Source of the DNA: Virgibacillus ndiopensis
GTDB taxonomy: Bacteria > Bacillota > Bacilli > Bacillales > Amphibacillaceae
NCBI RefSeq assembly: GCF_900187325.1
Contig: NZ_FZMZ01000006.1
Location: 1,302,001 to 1,366,000 of the forward strand
Length of the DNA: 64,000 bases
Direction of reading: 5' to 3'
Shown in pieces: positions 26,088-37,000 of the stretch. Position numbers and translations under genes: made by a program. The notes below the pieces were generated by a model. It was not told the DNA's origin. It did no database searches and worked only from the letters and a program-made list of their open reading frames with translations. The number at the start of each line of letters is the position of its first letter. Position 1 is the stretch's first letter.

Positions 26088-26105
26088 TGAATGAGTATTC
26101 ATTCA
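26088..26105. promoter_or_regulatory. FadR operator
   Basis: TGAATGAGTATTCATTCA matches the B. subtilis FadR consensus (TGAATGAMTANTCATTCA). It lies about 45 bp downstream of the -10, where FadR would block transcription until long-chain acyl-CoA is bound. Confidence 0.9.
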
Positions 26106-26127
26106 AAATGGGTTAGGGGGACAAATC

Positions 26128-28527
26128 ATGACACGAACAATCAAGCGCGCCGCGGTGTTAGGCTCTGGAGTTATGGGGTCTGGAATTGCTGCCCACTTGG
26201 CTAACGTTGGAATCCCAACGATTATGCTCGATATTGTACCAAAGGAATTAACAAAGGATGAAGAAAAGAAAGGTTTAACACTAGAAGATCACGCTGTACG
26301 TAATCGCATGGCAGCACAAAGTAAAAAAGCCCTAATTAAACAAAAACCATCTCCAATTACGACAAAAAAAAGCCTTGATTTAATCGAGGTTGGTAATATG
26401 GATGATGATATCGAAAAATTGGCAGAAGTTGACTGGATTATTGAAGTTGTAGTTGAAAACTTGGATATTAAGAAAAAAGTATTTGCAAATGTAGATAAAT
26501 ATCGTAAAGCAGGCACAATTGTTAGTTCCAATACATCTGGGATTTCAGTAGAAGATATGGCTGCTGATTGCTCAGAGGACTTCCGTAAGCATTTTCTTGG
26601 AACACACTTTTTCAATCCACCACGTTATTTGAAGTTGCTTGAGGTTATTCCAACAAAGGATACGAATCCGGAAGTTTTAGCATTCATGAAAACATTTGGT
26701 GAAAATGTTCTTGGCAAAGGCGTTGTTGAAGCAAAAGATACACCGAACTTTATCGCCAATCGAATCGGTACATATGGCCTGCTTGTCACTGTGCAAAAAA
26801 TGCTTGAAGGCGGCTTTAGTGTCGGTGAAGTCGATTCGGTTACAGGACCAATGATTGGGCGTCCAAAAAGTGCTACTTTCCGTACATTGGATGTTGTAGG
26901 ATTGGATACATTCATTCATGTAGCAAAAAATGTTTATGATCAAGTTGAAGGTGCTGAAAAAGAAATATTTGATGTACCTGACTTTATTTTAAAAATGCAG
27001 GAAAACGGTTGGCTTGGTTCTAAGAGCGGTCAAGGCTTCTTCCTAAAGAAAAAAGATAAAAGTGGAAGCATAATCTATGAATTGAATCCAAAAACACTAG
27101 AATACGAGGATCGTAAAAAATTAAAAACTCCTGCAACTGAAATGGTGAAGCAGGAAAAAGGCTCACACCGTAAATTGAAAGCGCTTGTATCGGCAAAAGG
27201 AGATAAAGCGGGTGACCTTGTGTGGTCCATTCTAAAGCCAGTGTTAACTTATTCAGCAAATTTGGTTGGTGAAATCGCTGATGATATCGTCTCTATTGAT
27301 CAGGCAATGAAATGGGGATTCGGCTGGGAAATTGGACCATTTGAAACCTGGGATGCGATCGGTCTTGGCAAATCAGTTGAGCGGATGCAAGAAGAAGGCG
27401 AAACGATACCTGAATGGGTGCTTAAACTCATAGAAGATGGTAAAGAATCCTTTTATAAAACAGAGAATGGCAATGTTTATTATTATGATAATGGAGTGTA
27501 TAAACAACAAAGTTTCAATAAAAAAGAGATTAATTTAAAACGTTTAAAAGATGTTAATGGGGTCATTAAAAAGAATACGGGTGCTAGTTTTATAGATTTA
27601 GGAGATGGTGTTGCTGGACTGGAATTCCATTCACAAAGTAATGCTATCGGTCTGGATATTATCCAAATGGTTAATTTTGCGCTTGACGAAGTAAGTAAAA
27701 ACTATGAAGGGCTTGTTATTGGAAATCAAGGCAAGAACTTCTGTGTTGGAGCTAATCTTGCAATGATGCTAATGGAAGCACAAGATGATAACTTCTTTGA
27801 GTTAGATATGGTAGTGCGTCAATTCCAAAACATGGCAATGAATATAAAATACTCTGAGAAGCCGGTTGTTACGGCACCATTTAATATGACACTTGGTGGC
27901 GGAGCAGAAGTTTCCTTACCAGCTACATCGATCCAAGCTTCTGCTGAAACATACATGGGACTTGTTGAGTTCGGTGTTGGTCTCATTCCTGGTGGCGGCG
28001 GAACGAAAGAGCTTTATTTGAAGCAGCTACGTAACATGCCAAAAGGTGTTGATTTTGATTTATCTAAAGTAGCAAATGATGTGTTTGAAAAAGTTGCTAC
28101 CGCAAAAGTTTCAACATCTGCAGCTGAAGCTCGTGAAAATGGATTTTTGAATAATAATGATGCTATTAGTGTAAATCCTGATCACTTGTTAAGTGATGCA
28201 AAAGAAAGGGTGTTATCACTAGCTAAAGCAAGTTATCAAGCTCCACAACGTGAACAAATTCCAGTGGTTGGTGATCCGGGTTACGCTGCCATGTTGCTTG
28301 GTGCGAAATCACTACAATTAAGTGGCTATGCATCTGATCATGATGTGAAAATTGCTGAAAAACTAGCATATGTTTTATCAGGTGGACGCGTTAAAGAAGG
28401 TACATTAATTGATGAACAAGTAATGCTAGATTTAGAGCGTGAAGCATTCTTGAGTTTAATTGGTGAACCAAAGACGCAGCAGCGTATGCAACACATGCTA
28501 GTTAAAGGGAAGCCATTACGTAATTAA
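26128..28527 (+). CDS. fadN: 3-hydroxyacyl-CoA dehydrogenase/enoyl-CoA hydratase FadN
   Basis: A 799-residue beta-oxidation enzyme. The NAD-binding 3-hydroxyacyl-CoA dehydrogenase domain comes first (VLGSGVMGSGIAAHLAN near residue 10; HFFNPPRYLKLLEVIP). Its C-terminal domain is duplicated (GWLGSKSGQGFF). An enoyl-CoA hydratase-like domain follows at about residues 490-690, with GNQGKNFCVGANL and FNMTLGGGAEVSLPA. The order is reversed relative to E. coli FadB, as usual for Bacillus FadN. First gene of fadNAE; ribosome site TTAGGGGGA. Confidence 0.95.
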   Translation: MTRTIKRAAVLGSGVMGSGIAAHLANVGIPTIMLDIVPKELTKDEEKKGLTLEDHAVRNRMAAQSKKALIKQKPSPITTKKSLDLIEVGNMDDDIEKLAEVDWIIEVVVENLDIKKKVFANVDKYRKAGTIVSSNTSGISVEDMAADCSEDFRKHFLGTHFFNPPRYLKLLEVIPTKDTNPEVLAFMKTFGENVLGKGVVEAKDTPNFIANRIGTYGLLVTVQKMLEGGFSVGEVDSVTGPMIGRPKSATFRTLDVVGLDTFIHVAKNVYDQVEGAEKEIFDVPDFILKMQENGWLGSKSGQGFFLKKKDKSGSIIYELNPKTLEYEDRKKLKTPATEMVKQEKGSHRKLKALVSAKGDKAGDLVWSILKPVLTYSANLVGEIADDIVSIDQAMKWGFGWEIGPFETWDAIGLGKSVERMQEEGETIPEWVLKLIEDGKESFYKTENGNVYYYDNGVYKQQSFNKKEINLKRLKDVNGVIKKNTGASFIDLGDGVAGLEFHSQSNAIGLDIIQMVNFALDEVSKNYEGLVIGNQGKNFCVGANLAMMLMEAQDDNFFELDMVVRQFQNMAMNIKYSEKPVVTAPFNMTLGGGAEVSLPATSIQASAETYMGLVEFGVGLIPGGGGTKELYLKQLRNMPKGVDFDLSKVANDVFEKVATAKVSTSAAEARENGFLNNNDAISVNPDHLLSDAKERVLSLAKASYQAPQREQIPVVGDPGYAAMLLGAKSLQLSGYASDHDVKIAEKLAYVLSGGRVKEGTLIDEQVMLDLEREAFLSLIGEPKTQQRMQHMLVKGKPLRN

Positions 28528-28550
28528 TTAATAGAAGAGGGGGAAGAAAG

Positions 28551-29726
28551 GTGAAGGAAGCAGTTATTGTTGCAGGTGCAAGAACCCCTGTAGGAAAAGC
28601 AAATAAAGGGTCACTAAGGAATACTCGCCCAGATGATTTAGCGGCTCTAACAATAAAGGAAACGTTAAAGCGTGCAGGAAACTACGATGGAAACATTGAT
28701 GATGTCATTATTGGAACAGCAATGCCTGAAGCAGAGCAAGGTATGAACGTAGCAAGGAATATTGCAGGTTTAGCTGGACTAAGAAATACCGTACCAGGTG
28801 TTACAATCAATCGCTATTGTTCATCAGGATTACAAAGTATTGCTTTTGCGGCTGAACGGATCATGATCGGGGCAAGTGATACGATGATAGCTGGTGGAAC
28901 AGAATCAATGAGTCTGATCCCGATGGGGGGTCACGTAATCAAGCCAAATTCTAAGCTTGTCCAAGATGCTCCAGGATACTATATGGGAATGGGACACACT
29001 GCTGAGGAAGTAGCTAATCGTTTTGGCATTTCACGAGCAGACCAGGATGCGTTTGCTGTCCAAAGTCATGAGCGCGCAGCAAAAGCAATTCAAGAAGGTA
29101 AGTTTAATGATGAGATTGTTCCTGTCGAGGTAACTGAGCGTATTGTTGGACAAAACAACAAAATTGAAGAGAAAAATTATATGTTCGAAATGGATGAAGG
29201 TGTTCGCCGAGGAACAACTGTAGATGTTTTAGCTAAACTTCGCCCAGCATTCCACGTGAAAGGATCGGTAACAGCGGGTAACTCATCACAAATGAGTGAT
29301 GGTGCAGCAGCGGTACTTTTAATGGATCGTGAAAAAGCGGTTGCAGAAGGGTTAACCCCACTTGTTAAATTCCGTTCATTTGCCGTAGCTGGTGTGGAAC
29401 CGGAGATTATGGGAGTTGGACCTGTAGAAGCTATTCCAAAAGCATTAAAAATTGCAGGACTAGAGCTTTCTGATATCGGGTTGTTTGAATTAAATGAAGC
29501 GTTTGCTTCTCAATCGGTTCGCGTTATTCAAGCACTCGATTTAGATTCGAACATCGTAAACGTAAATGGAGGCGCAATTGCACTTGGTCATCCACTTGGC
29601 ATGACAGGTACAAAATTAACATTAAGTCTTATCCATGAAATGAAACGTCGTAACGTTCATTATGGTGTCGTTACAATGTGTATTGGCGGTGGTATGGGAG
29701 CTGCTGGCGTATTTGAACTTTTGTAG
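28551..29726 (+). CDS. fadA: Acetyl-CoA acyltransferase (3-ketoacyl-CoA thiolase) FadA
   Basis: A 391-residue thiolase that releases acetyl-CoA in the last beta-oxidation step. The nucleophilic Cys lies in TINRYCSSGLQS near residue 90. The C-terminal signature is NVNGGAIALGHPLGMTGTK, with the catalytic His, and the second catalytic Cys is in CIGGGMGAAG. It starts with GTG at 28551 after GAGGGGGAAGAAAG. It is 23 bases behind fadN in the same operon. Confidence 0.95.
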   Translation: MKEAVIVAGARTPVGKANKGSLRNTRPDDLAALTIKETLKRAGNYDGNIDDVIIGTAMPEAEQGMNVARNIAGLAGLRNTVPGVTINRYCSSGLQSIAFAAERIMIGASDTMIAGGTESMSLIPMGGHVIKPNSKLVQDAPGYYMGMGHTAEEVANRFGISRADQDAFAVQSHERAAKAIQEGKFNDEIVPVEVTERIVGQNNKIEEKNYMFEMDEGVRRGTTVDVLAKLRPAFHVKGSVTAGNSSQMSDGAAAVLLMDREKAVAEGLTPLVKFRSFAVAGVEPEIMGVGPVEAIPKALKIAGLELSDIGLFELNEAFASQSVRVIQALDLDSNIVNVNGGAIALGHPLGMTGTKLTLSLIHEMKRRNVHYGVVTMCIGGGMGAAGVFELL

Positions 29727-29773
29727 TCTAGTTTTTTGAAATTTATATTTCATAATAGAGAGGAACGATTAAT

Positions 29774-31558
29774 ATGAGTGAAACAAAAGAAAAGTTATTT
29801 AAAGGTGGAGCATTTTTAATTGAGGATTTAACCGGTGATGATGTTATTACACCAGAAGATTTCACAGATGAACATCATATGATCGCTAAAACTACTGAAG
29901 ATTTTGTGGAAAAAGAAGTGTTACCAAAGGTTGAAAATTTGGAGAATCATGAATTTGAACATTCTGTTGATCTATTGAAAAAAGCTGGTGAACTAGGACT
30001 TTTAGGTGCAGATGTACCTGAAGAATACGGTGGTCTAGCATTAGATAAAATCAGTTCTTCCTTAATTACCGAAAAATTTTCACGTGCTGGCGGATTTTCA
30101 GTAACACACGGTGCACATGTTGGTATCGGTTCACTTCCGATAGTGTTTTTCGGTAACGATCAGCAAAAGGAAAAATATTTGTCGAGGCTTTCAACTGGTG
30201 AGTTGCTTGCAGCATATGCATTAACAGAGCCTGGTTCAGGATCAGACGCGTTAGGTGCAAAAACTACTGCTAAATTAAACGATGCAGGAACACATTATAT
30301 ATTAAATGGTGAGAAACAATGGATCACGAACTCGGCTTTTGCTGATGTTTTCGTAGTCTATGCAAAGATCGACGGTGACCATTTCTCTGCGTTTATTGTT
30401 GAACGCGAATTCCCAGGTGTATCTACAGGTCCGGAAGAGCACAAAATGGGAATCAAAAGCTCGTCAACTCGTACGTTAATATTAGAGGATGCGGAGGTTC
30501 CTGTTGAAAACCTTCTTGGTGAAAAGGGTCGCGGGCACGTTATTGCATTTAATATTCTTAATGTAGGGCGCTATAAATTGGCAATCGGTGGTGTTGGTGG
30601 TTCGAAACGCGGTATTGAAGTAGCAACCAAATACGTTAACGAACGTAAACAGTTTGGAACATCTATTTCCAGTTTCTCTTTAACACAAGAAAAATTGGCA
30701 ACCATGGCTGCAAGAACGTATGCAAATGAAAGTGCCGTTTATCGTACAGTTGGCTTGTTTGAACAACGCATGGGAGCTTTAACTGATGAACAATTGAAAG
30801 ATGGTCGTGAGGTAGCGCGTGCAATTGCTGAATATCAAATTGAGTGCTCCATGAATAAGTACACGGCAACAGAATGTCTGGATTACGTGGCAGATGAAGC
30901 GGTACAACTTCATGGTGGATATGGCTTCATGGAAGAATATGAAGTAGCAAGAATGTACCGTGATTCTCGTATTAACCGTATTTTTGAAGGAACAAACGAA
31001 ATCAACCGTTTGCTCGTACCTGGCACCTTGCTGAAAAAAGCAATGAAAGGTGAATTACCACTTCTTCAAAAAGCGCAGGGGTTACAAGAAGAACTTATGA
31101 TGATGATGCCTGAAGAACCAGGTGATGAAGCGTTAGCGCAGGAGAAATATCTTTTGAAAAATGCGAAGAAAATGGTCTTACTTGGTGCTGGTTTAGCTGC
31201 ACAGAAATATATGCAAAAACTAGAAAACGAACAAGAAATTCTTGTAAATCTTGCCGATATGACCGCGGAAGTATATAACATGGAATCAGCAATTCTTCGT
31301 ACAGAAAAAGCAATTTCTAAATCTGGCGAAGAGAAGAATAAACAAAAACTTCTTTACACACAAGTTTACGTACAAGGAGCTTTCAACCGTATAGAAGCGG
31401 ATGCAAAAGAAACATTAATTGCGGTAGAATCTGGTGATACGTTACGTATGATGTTATCATCCTTACGTAAGTTAACCCGTCATACGCCAACAAATGTAAT
31501 TGCTAAAAAGCGTGAAATCGCGGCTAAGATTATTGAGGAAGAGAAGTATATTGTGTAA
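29774..31558 (+). CDS. fadE: Acyl-CoA dehydrogenase FadE
   Basis: A 594-residue FAD enzyme catalysing the first oxidation of acyl-CoA. The acyl-CoA dehydrogenase core occupies about residues 30-410. It has AYALTEPGSGSDALGAKTTA (FAD/substrate loop), EKQWITNSAFADVF, the QLHGGYGFMEEYEVARMYRD segment and RIFEGTNEINR. A C-terminal ~180-residue helical extension, also present in Bacillus FadE, explains the greater length than ~380-residue enzymes. Third gene of fadNAE. Confidence 0.95.
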   Translation: MSETKEKLFKGGAFLIEDLTGDDVITPEDFTDEHHMIAKTTEDFVEKEVLPKVENLENHEFEHSVDLLKKAGELGLLGADVPEEYGGLALDKISSSLITEKFSRAGGFSVTHGAHVGIGSLPIVFFGNDQQKEKYLSRLSTGELLAAYALTEPGSGSDALGAKTTAKLNDAGTHYILNGEKQWITNSAFADVFVVYAKIDGDHFSAFIVEREFPGVSTGPEEHKMGIKSSSTRTLILEDAEVPVENLLGEKGRGHVIAFNILNVGRYKLAIGGVGGSKRGIEVATKYVNERKQFGTSISSFSLTQEKLATMAARTYANESAVYRTVGLFEQRMGALTDEQLKDGREVARAIAEYQIECSMNKYTATECLDYVADEAVQLHGGYGFMEEYEVARMYRDSRINRIFEGTNEINRLLVPGTLLKKAMKGELPLLQKAQGLQEELMMMMPEEPGDEALAQEKYLLKNAKKMVLLGAGLAAQKYMQKLENEQEILVNLADMTAEVYNMESAILRTEKAISKSGEEKNKQKLLYTQVYVQGAFNRIEADAKETLIAVESGDTLRMMLSSLRKLTRHTPTNVIAKKREIAAKIIEEEKYIV

Positions 31559-31560
31559 AT

Positions 31561-31593
31561 AAAATCACCCCCCTGTTCAAGGGGGGATACTTT
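31561..31593. terminator. Terminator of the fad operon
   Basis: CCCCCCT pairs with AGGGGGG around the loop GTTCA, followed by ATACTTTTAAT. It also lies at the end of the convergent Uma2 gene. Confidence 0.7.
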
Positions 31594-32201
31594 TAATCTC
31601 GAATCTCGGGTATGCTGTTCATAATTTCTGCCATGGTAAAAGAAATGCAAGGAATGTTTGGGGAATGAACAATTTCATCACCTTGGAATATGTTGAAAAG
31701 TTCATATTGCTCATCTTGAATTATATATTCCTCTAAAATGCCACTAGTAGGTTCTACTATCCAATACTCTGGGATACGATAACGTGCATATGTTTTTAAT
31801 TTATCTATTTTATCTCGTTTTAATGATGAAGATGAAAGGATCTCAACCACAAGATTTGGTGTACCCTCCACCCCTTTTTTGCTTAAAATATCTACACGCT
31901 TTCGGTTTACAAGAACAAGATCAGGCTGCCGCACTTCTTCGGTAGGGGATAAAATTACGTCAACAGGCGCATATAATATGATGTAGTCTGACTCACAATT
32001 TCGTGCAATATTTTTTTGCATTTCAAAGCTGATCAATTGATGGGGGATTGATGGTGCGGGACTCAATAGTTCTAATTGTCCTCTAACCAATTCATAGCGA
32101 TTACCATCGTCAATTGATGCATAATCTTCGTATGTTAGACCACTTTCCTTTAATATATTATCTTTGGGATTGTCCCTGTTTTTATTGTTACGATTGCCCA
32201 T
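31593..32201 (-). CDS. Uma2 family (DUF820) putative nuclease
   Basis: A 202-residue protein of the PD-(D/E)XK-like Uma2 family. Family blocks are YELVRGQLELLSPAPSIPHQ near residue 36-55, QPDLVLVNRKR (acidic residue of the active site) near residue 90, and LVVEILSSSSLKRDKIDKLK, giving the E-x-K-like portion. RIPEYWIVEPTSG follows. The family is abundant in cyanobacteria and scattered elsewhere; a nuclease role is predicted, not proven. It stands alone, so it is probably an accessory insertion between fadE and yusI relative to B. subtilis. Confidence 0.82.
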   Translation of the reverse strand: MGNRNNKNRDNPKDNILKESGLTYEDYASIDDGNRYELVRGQLELLSPAPSIPHQLISFEMQKNIARNCESDYIILYAPVDVILSPTEEVRQPDLVLVNRKRVDILSKKGVEGTPNLVVEILSSSSLKRDKIDKLKTYARYRIPEYWIVEPTSGILEEYIIQDEQYELFNIFQGDEIVHSPNIPCISFTMAEIMNSIPEIRD

Positions 32202-32377
32202 AGCAATCCCTCCAAAATTTACTCTATTACATATTATTATAGCATACCACTTCGGATACAGCCTTTTTTATGCGTGAATATTGAGTAAACTTTTGTGATT
32301 GAGATTTCCATCGACCACCTACCTCGAAGTTTGCTATAATAAATGTAAACAAAATAAATAGTTAAGGAGGTCTAAAT

Positions 32378-32740
32378 ATGGCATTAACATTTTACTGGTA
32401 CCCTAATTGCGGTACATGTAAGAAAGCTAAAAAATGGTTAGATGATAATAAAGTAGACTATACTAGCATACATATTGTGGACGAGACACCATCAAAAGAA
32501 AAACTACTAGATTTGATTGAAGTGAGTGATTTACCTGCCAAAAAGTTTTTCAATACAAGTGGTAAAAAGTATCGTGAATTAAATATTAAGGACAAAATAA
32601 AGGACGCAACGATAGATGAAATGACAACAATACTTGCTTCTGATGGTATGTTGATCAAGCGCCCAATTGTAACAGATGGACAGAAAGTTACAGTTGGATT
32701 CAAGGAAGAGACGTTCAATGAAAATTGGCTACAAAAATAA
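32378..32740 (+). CDS. yusI: ArsC/Spx family protein YusI
   Basis: A 120-residue thioredoxin-fold protein of the ArsC/Spx family with the redox motif CGTCKKAKKWLDD at residues 11-23 and the conserved RPIVTDG segment near residue 92, including the arginine. It matches B. subtilis YusI by size and by its position before gcvH. It could be a thiol reductase; it lacks the Spx residues for RNA polymerase binding as far as I can judge. Its promoter has an extended -10 (TGCTATAAT, 32332-32340). Confidence 0.85.
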   Translation: MALTFYWYPNCGTCKKAKKWLDDNKVDYTSIHIVDETPSKEKLLDLIEVSDLPAKKFFNTSGKKYRELNIKDKIKDATIDEMTTILASDGMLIKRPIVTDGQKVTVGFKEETFNENWLQK

Positions 32741-32810
32741 GATGAAATACTAGAAATAAATGCTATTACCTTGTATAGTAATATTGCAATGAATTAACGG
32801 AGGGATTTCA

Positions 32811-33194
32811 ATGAGCTTACCAAAAGACTTATTATATTCAGAAGAACACGAATGGGTAAAAAAAGAAGGCGACAAAGTACGCATCGGGATTACAGATTTT
32901 GCACAATCTGAACTTGGGGATATCGTATTTGTTGAGCTGCCAGAAGTAGGAGACGAAATCGAATCAGATGAGCCTTTCGGAAGTGTTGAATCAGTTAAAA
33001 CTGTTTCAGAATTATATGCACCAATTAGTGGAAAAGTTGTTGAAGTAAATGAAGAATTAGAGGATAGCCCTGAATTTGTCAATGAATCACCATACGAAAA
33101 TGCATGGATGATTGTTGTAGAACCATCTAATGAATCAGAATTTGATGAGTTATTATCTGCTGAGAAGTATGAAGAAGTTATTAAAGAAGACTAA
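32811..33194 (+). CDS. gcvH: Glycine cleavage system H protein
   Basis: A 127-residue lipoyl carrier protein. The lipoylated lysine is in [18 protein letters not shown] near residue 63, and the N-terminal [24 protein letters not shown] is typical. It shuttles the aminomethyl group between the P, T and L proteins. In Bacillus it also relays lipoate to other complexes through LipL. The other gcv genes are not in the window. It has its own ribosome site (ACGGAGGGA) and terminator. Confidence 0.96.
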   Translation: MSLPKDLLYSEEHEWVKKEGDKVRIGITDFAQSELGDIVFVELPEVGDEIESDEPFGSVESVKTVSELYAPISGKVVEVNEELEDSPEFVNESPYENAWMIVVEPSNESEFDELLSAEKYEEVIKED

Positions 33195-33211
33195 TTAATT
33201 TAATCGTAACT

Positions 33212-33260
33212 TAAAGGCTGACATAGTATCTGATGGAAGGATGCATGTCAGCCTTTTTAT
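33212..33260 (+). terminator. Terminator of gcvH
   Basis: AAAGGCTGACAT pairs with ATGTCAGCCTTT around a 20-base loop and runs into T5. Confidence 0.85.
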
Positions 33261-33360
33261 TTATTCTCTTTCTCTAATTTATCGAATTATTACATTTATT
33301 TCAATTACATTACATGTTATACTTAAATAAAATTCAGAAATTTCCTAAGGTGGGGTGAAA

Positions 33361-34056
33361 TTGGTACATACGATGGGATGCACGGGCGTTAGTAAGATAT
33401 TTCAAGGGGACGGGATTAGCACTTATGCTTTAGAGGACATTAATGTAAAGTTTGATGAGGGGGAATTTGTGGCAATTGTTGGTCCATCCGGGTCAGGGAA
33501 ATCAACACTACTTAGTTTAATAGGAACATTAGACTTACCATCAAGTGGAGAAATCATGTACGGCAATGAACCAATTAACAACCGAAGACCAAAACAATTA
33601 GCTGATTTTCGTTTTGAAAATATCGGATTTATATTTCAACAATTTCACCTACTACCTACACTTACCACATTAGAAAATGTTATGGCTCCATTATTTTCAA
33701 GAAAAGTTTCCTACAACAAAAAAGAACGTGCAGAAAGTTTATTGAAAGATGTAGGATTGGAGGATAAACTTCATTCTTTACCTTCACAACTTTCTGGTGG
33801 GCAGCAACAGCGAGTAGCTATAGCACGTGCATTAGTTCATGAACCAAGTTGGTTACTGGCTGATGAACCAACTGGAAATTTAGATACTCATACCGGTGAA
33901 ATAATCTTTGAGAAACTTTCATCCTTAAATAAAGAAAAAGGATGTGGAGTTATTTTTGTTACACATGATCCAGACTTGGCTGCAAGGGCTAATAGAATTG
34001 TAGAGATGAAGAATGGAAAAATTACTAGAGATTCAAGGGGCGAGGTCCATGCTTAG
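33361..34056 (+). CDS. ABC transporter ATP-binding protein, MacB/LolD type
   Basis: A 231-residue ATPase. Walker A is GPSGSGKS, the Q-loop is in FIFQQFHLLP, the signature is LSGGQQQRVAIARAL and Walker B is WLLADEPTGNLD. It is of the MacB/LolD exporter-type class that pairs with FtsX-like permeases. The start is uncertain: GTG 33355, TTG 33361 and ATG 33373 are in frame. TTG 33361 is chosen because AAGGTGG lies about 8 bases upstream. It overlaps the permease gene by 8 bases. It occupies the place of yusG in the B. subtilis order. Confidence 0.88.
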   Translation: MVHTMGCTGVSKIFQGDGISTYALEDINVKFDEGEFVAIVGPSGSGKSTLLSLIGTLDLPSSGEIMYGNEPINNRRPKQLADFRFENIGFIFQQFHLLPTLTTLENVMAPLFSRKVSYNKKERAESLLKDVGLEDKLHSLPSQLSGGQQQRVAIARALVHEPSWLLADEPTGNLDTHTGEIIFEKLSSLNKEKGCGVIFVTHDPDLAARANRIVEMKNGKITRDSRGEVHA

Positions 34057-37000
34057 GTTTATTTGGAACTCTTGGTGGCGGAATAAGGAACGATTTTTAT
34101 TACTTATAGTTGGCGCTTTAATAGTTAGTATAGGGCTCAGTTATTTAGTTGGGATAACGCAAGCTAATAAGGCTACAGTGGTCGATGAACTGCAGAAACG
34201 GTGGAAATCATCTTACCATATCGTTGTTCGTCCACCTGATGCAAGAAGTGTGACGGAAGAAAAGAAATTGTTGGAGCCGAACTATCTTAGTGGCATAGCG
34301 GGTGGAATTTCTTTAGAACAATACGAACAGGTAAAGGCAATATCAGATATAGATATTGCAGCACCAATTGCCATGATGGGGTACATACAAAATTCAACTC
34401 AACTAGGTCAAATAGACATTACGGAGCCTGGTGTATATAGGATGAACATAAAGGAAGCCACTGATAATGGCGTTGATACGGTAGTAGATAACGGAAGTAT
34501 ATATTTTACAGTAGGGACATGGGAAGGGCCGAGCGATTCAAGCGCATATGGTGTAACCCGATTTGATGGGAAATTGCACTATGGAACTGATATTTTATTG
34601 GCTGGCGTTGATCCAGATGCTGAAGCAAAGCTTGTTGGAATTGATGAAGCAATAGTTAAGGGTAGCAACAGTAAGTATTTATCTAAAAAGGATAATATTG
34701 AAACAATTGAAGTAATGGAAGATATTGAAGACACAAAAATTCCTGTAATACTTAGTAACCAGGAGTTTGTAGATGGAACAATGACATATACAATCGAAAA
34801 GGTGGATATACCTTTTGCTGAAAATCCTGATTCTACGATGGAGATGGTTAAGGAAAATGGCGGTAAATCTTATTTAGATGAACAACCTAAGACTCAAGTA
34901 GATCAATATAAATTTACTACTTCAGAGACCCATAAAAAAATTATTGAACAAATAAGTAATGGTGGAGATATAGGAGGGTCTCAATGGATGCGATTTAAAC
35001 CATCTCCTGTCGAATATAGAGAGGTATCTAGTCCATACGGAGAACGCTGGCCTTTTTCTTATGAAGTAGAACCATATACTGTTCCTTCAGATTCAACACT
35101 TGCTATTGATTATGCCTATAGGCAAATTACATCATTTGGTGAAGACAGTTCTTCATGGCCAAGACTTCAATTGGATTTTAAGGGTATATTTGATCCAAGA
35201 CAATTAAATATTTCTAAGGATCCTTTAACCGAATTACCAATGGAGACCTATTTTCCTTCTAAAGCGAATTGGGTACTGGACAAAGATGAAAATCCAATAA
35301 ACCCGCCACAACAAATGAAACCGCTTAATAACCCATATGGCTTTTTGACTAAACCACCATTAATTTTAACAAATATAGAAGCGGCTGCAAAAATAATCGG
35401 AGATAAACCAATCTCGGCTATCCGTGTTAAGGTGAAAGATGTAGAGGAATTAACTGAGGAGAGTGAACAAACCCTTCAAGATGTTGCGAAAAAGATAGAG
35501 GAAAAGACTGGTTTAATTACGGATATTACGTTAGGATCTTCACCGCAACCAGCATTAACGCATATACCAGGACTTGAGGAAAAAGAAAACCTTGGATGGG
35601 TGGAACAGCCTTGGATTAAACTAGGTTCCTCGATGACTATTTTTAAAGAATCAAAAATAGGAATGTCCGGAGTTATTGCAAGTGTTATAGCAGTTGCCAT
35701 CGTTTATGTGTTTTCCACTAATATAATTATGATGTATGCAAGGAAAAAGGAATTCGCCGTCTTACTTTCTATTGGATGGCGTCCGAATCAATTAACGAAA
35801 TTATTATTTATTGAGGCAACAATGATCGGCGTGTTTGTTTCGATAATTAGCTGGCTTATTCTTGGCTCAATTTATGTAACTAATGAATTTGAAACATCAG
35901 TTTGGCGTCTAATATTAATAGGTATATTTGGATTATCCATATACGTTTTAGGAACTCTTATACCTGGATTCTTAGTTCGGAAAATATCCCCATATGAAAC
36001 AATTAAAACTGGGGAAATTTCCAATCTGAAAAGGCATTTATTCAAAACGAAATCAATTTTTAGTATGGGTTTAAAAAATTTACTTATTATGTGGAAACGC
36101 AGTATATTGTCCGTAATAGCGATAGCGTTACCAACAAGTTTGTTGATTTTCTTCTTATTTGTTACGTTCCAACTAAAGGGAACTATGTTTACGACATGGC
36201 TTGGAGAGTTTGTTGCCATGGAAGTTGGTCCAATGCACTATGTTGCAATGGGTGTGGCGATTGCGATTGCAATATTAACGACAGCTGAAATTATTTGGCA
36301 AAATGTTGCAGAGCGGCAAACCGAACTTGCAGCGCTTAAAGCATTCGGATGGCATAACAGAACAATTCGAACACTTGTATTAATAGAGGGTGGTTTAAGT
36401 GGGCTATTAGCTGGATTAATTGGTTTAGGTATTGCATTTGGTATTATTTTTGGGATGTATGGTAAATTTCCTACTGATGAATTATTGTTTTTACTTGGTA
36501 CCATTTTAATCCCAATAGTTACTGGGATAGTAGGTGCAATTTTACCTGCTAGAAAAGCAGTGATAATACAACCATATCAGGGTCTGACTGGTGGTTTTAC
36601 AAATTCGAAAAGAACAGAAAAAAGTTTTCGGTATGTGTTTGGTACAGTAGGAATCTGTTTGTTTTTAGGAATCGTCACGTTATTAATGCAAGCTATCCCA
36701 GATACGAAGGAGTCTAATGTAACTAGACCAGAAAATATTCAATCGATAGAAGGAACATCAGGGGAAGTGCAGGAGACCATTGAGGTAGATGGCAAGAGTA
36801 ACAAATCGGAGAAAAAAATGGATAAGGGAACTGAGGAAGAAGGAGAAAATATTATTGATAATAAAATTGAGAATGCCTGGCGTGTCTTGAATATAGGAGA
36901 TACTTTGGAGGAAAAGTTTAAAACATTTACCTATAAGTTAGTAACTGAAAATCCAGAGAATATAAAACCAAAGCAGGCAAATGCAGAATTTATTACAATT

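Noticed and set aside
31593-32201. Uma2 gene considered as part of a restriction or defence system
   Set aside because: No methyltransferase, helicase or other defence gene is nearby; a solitary Uma2 protein does not support it.
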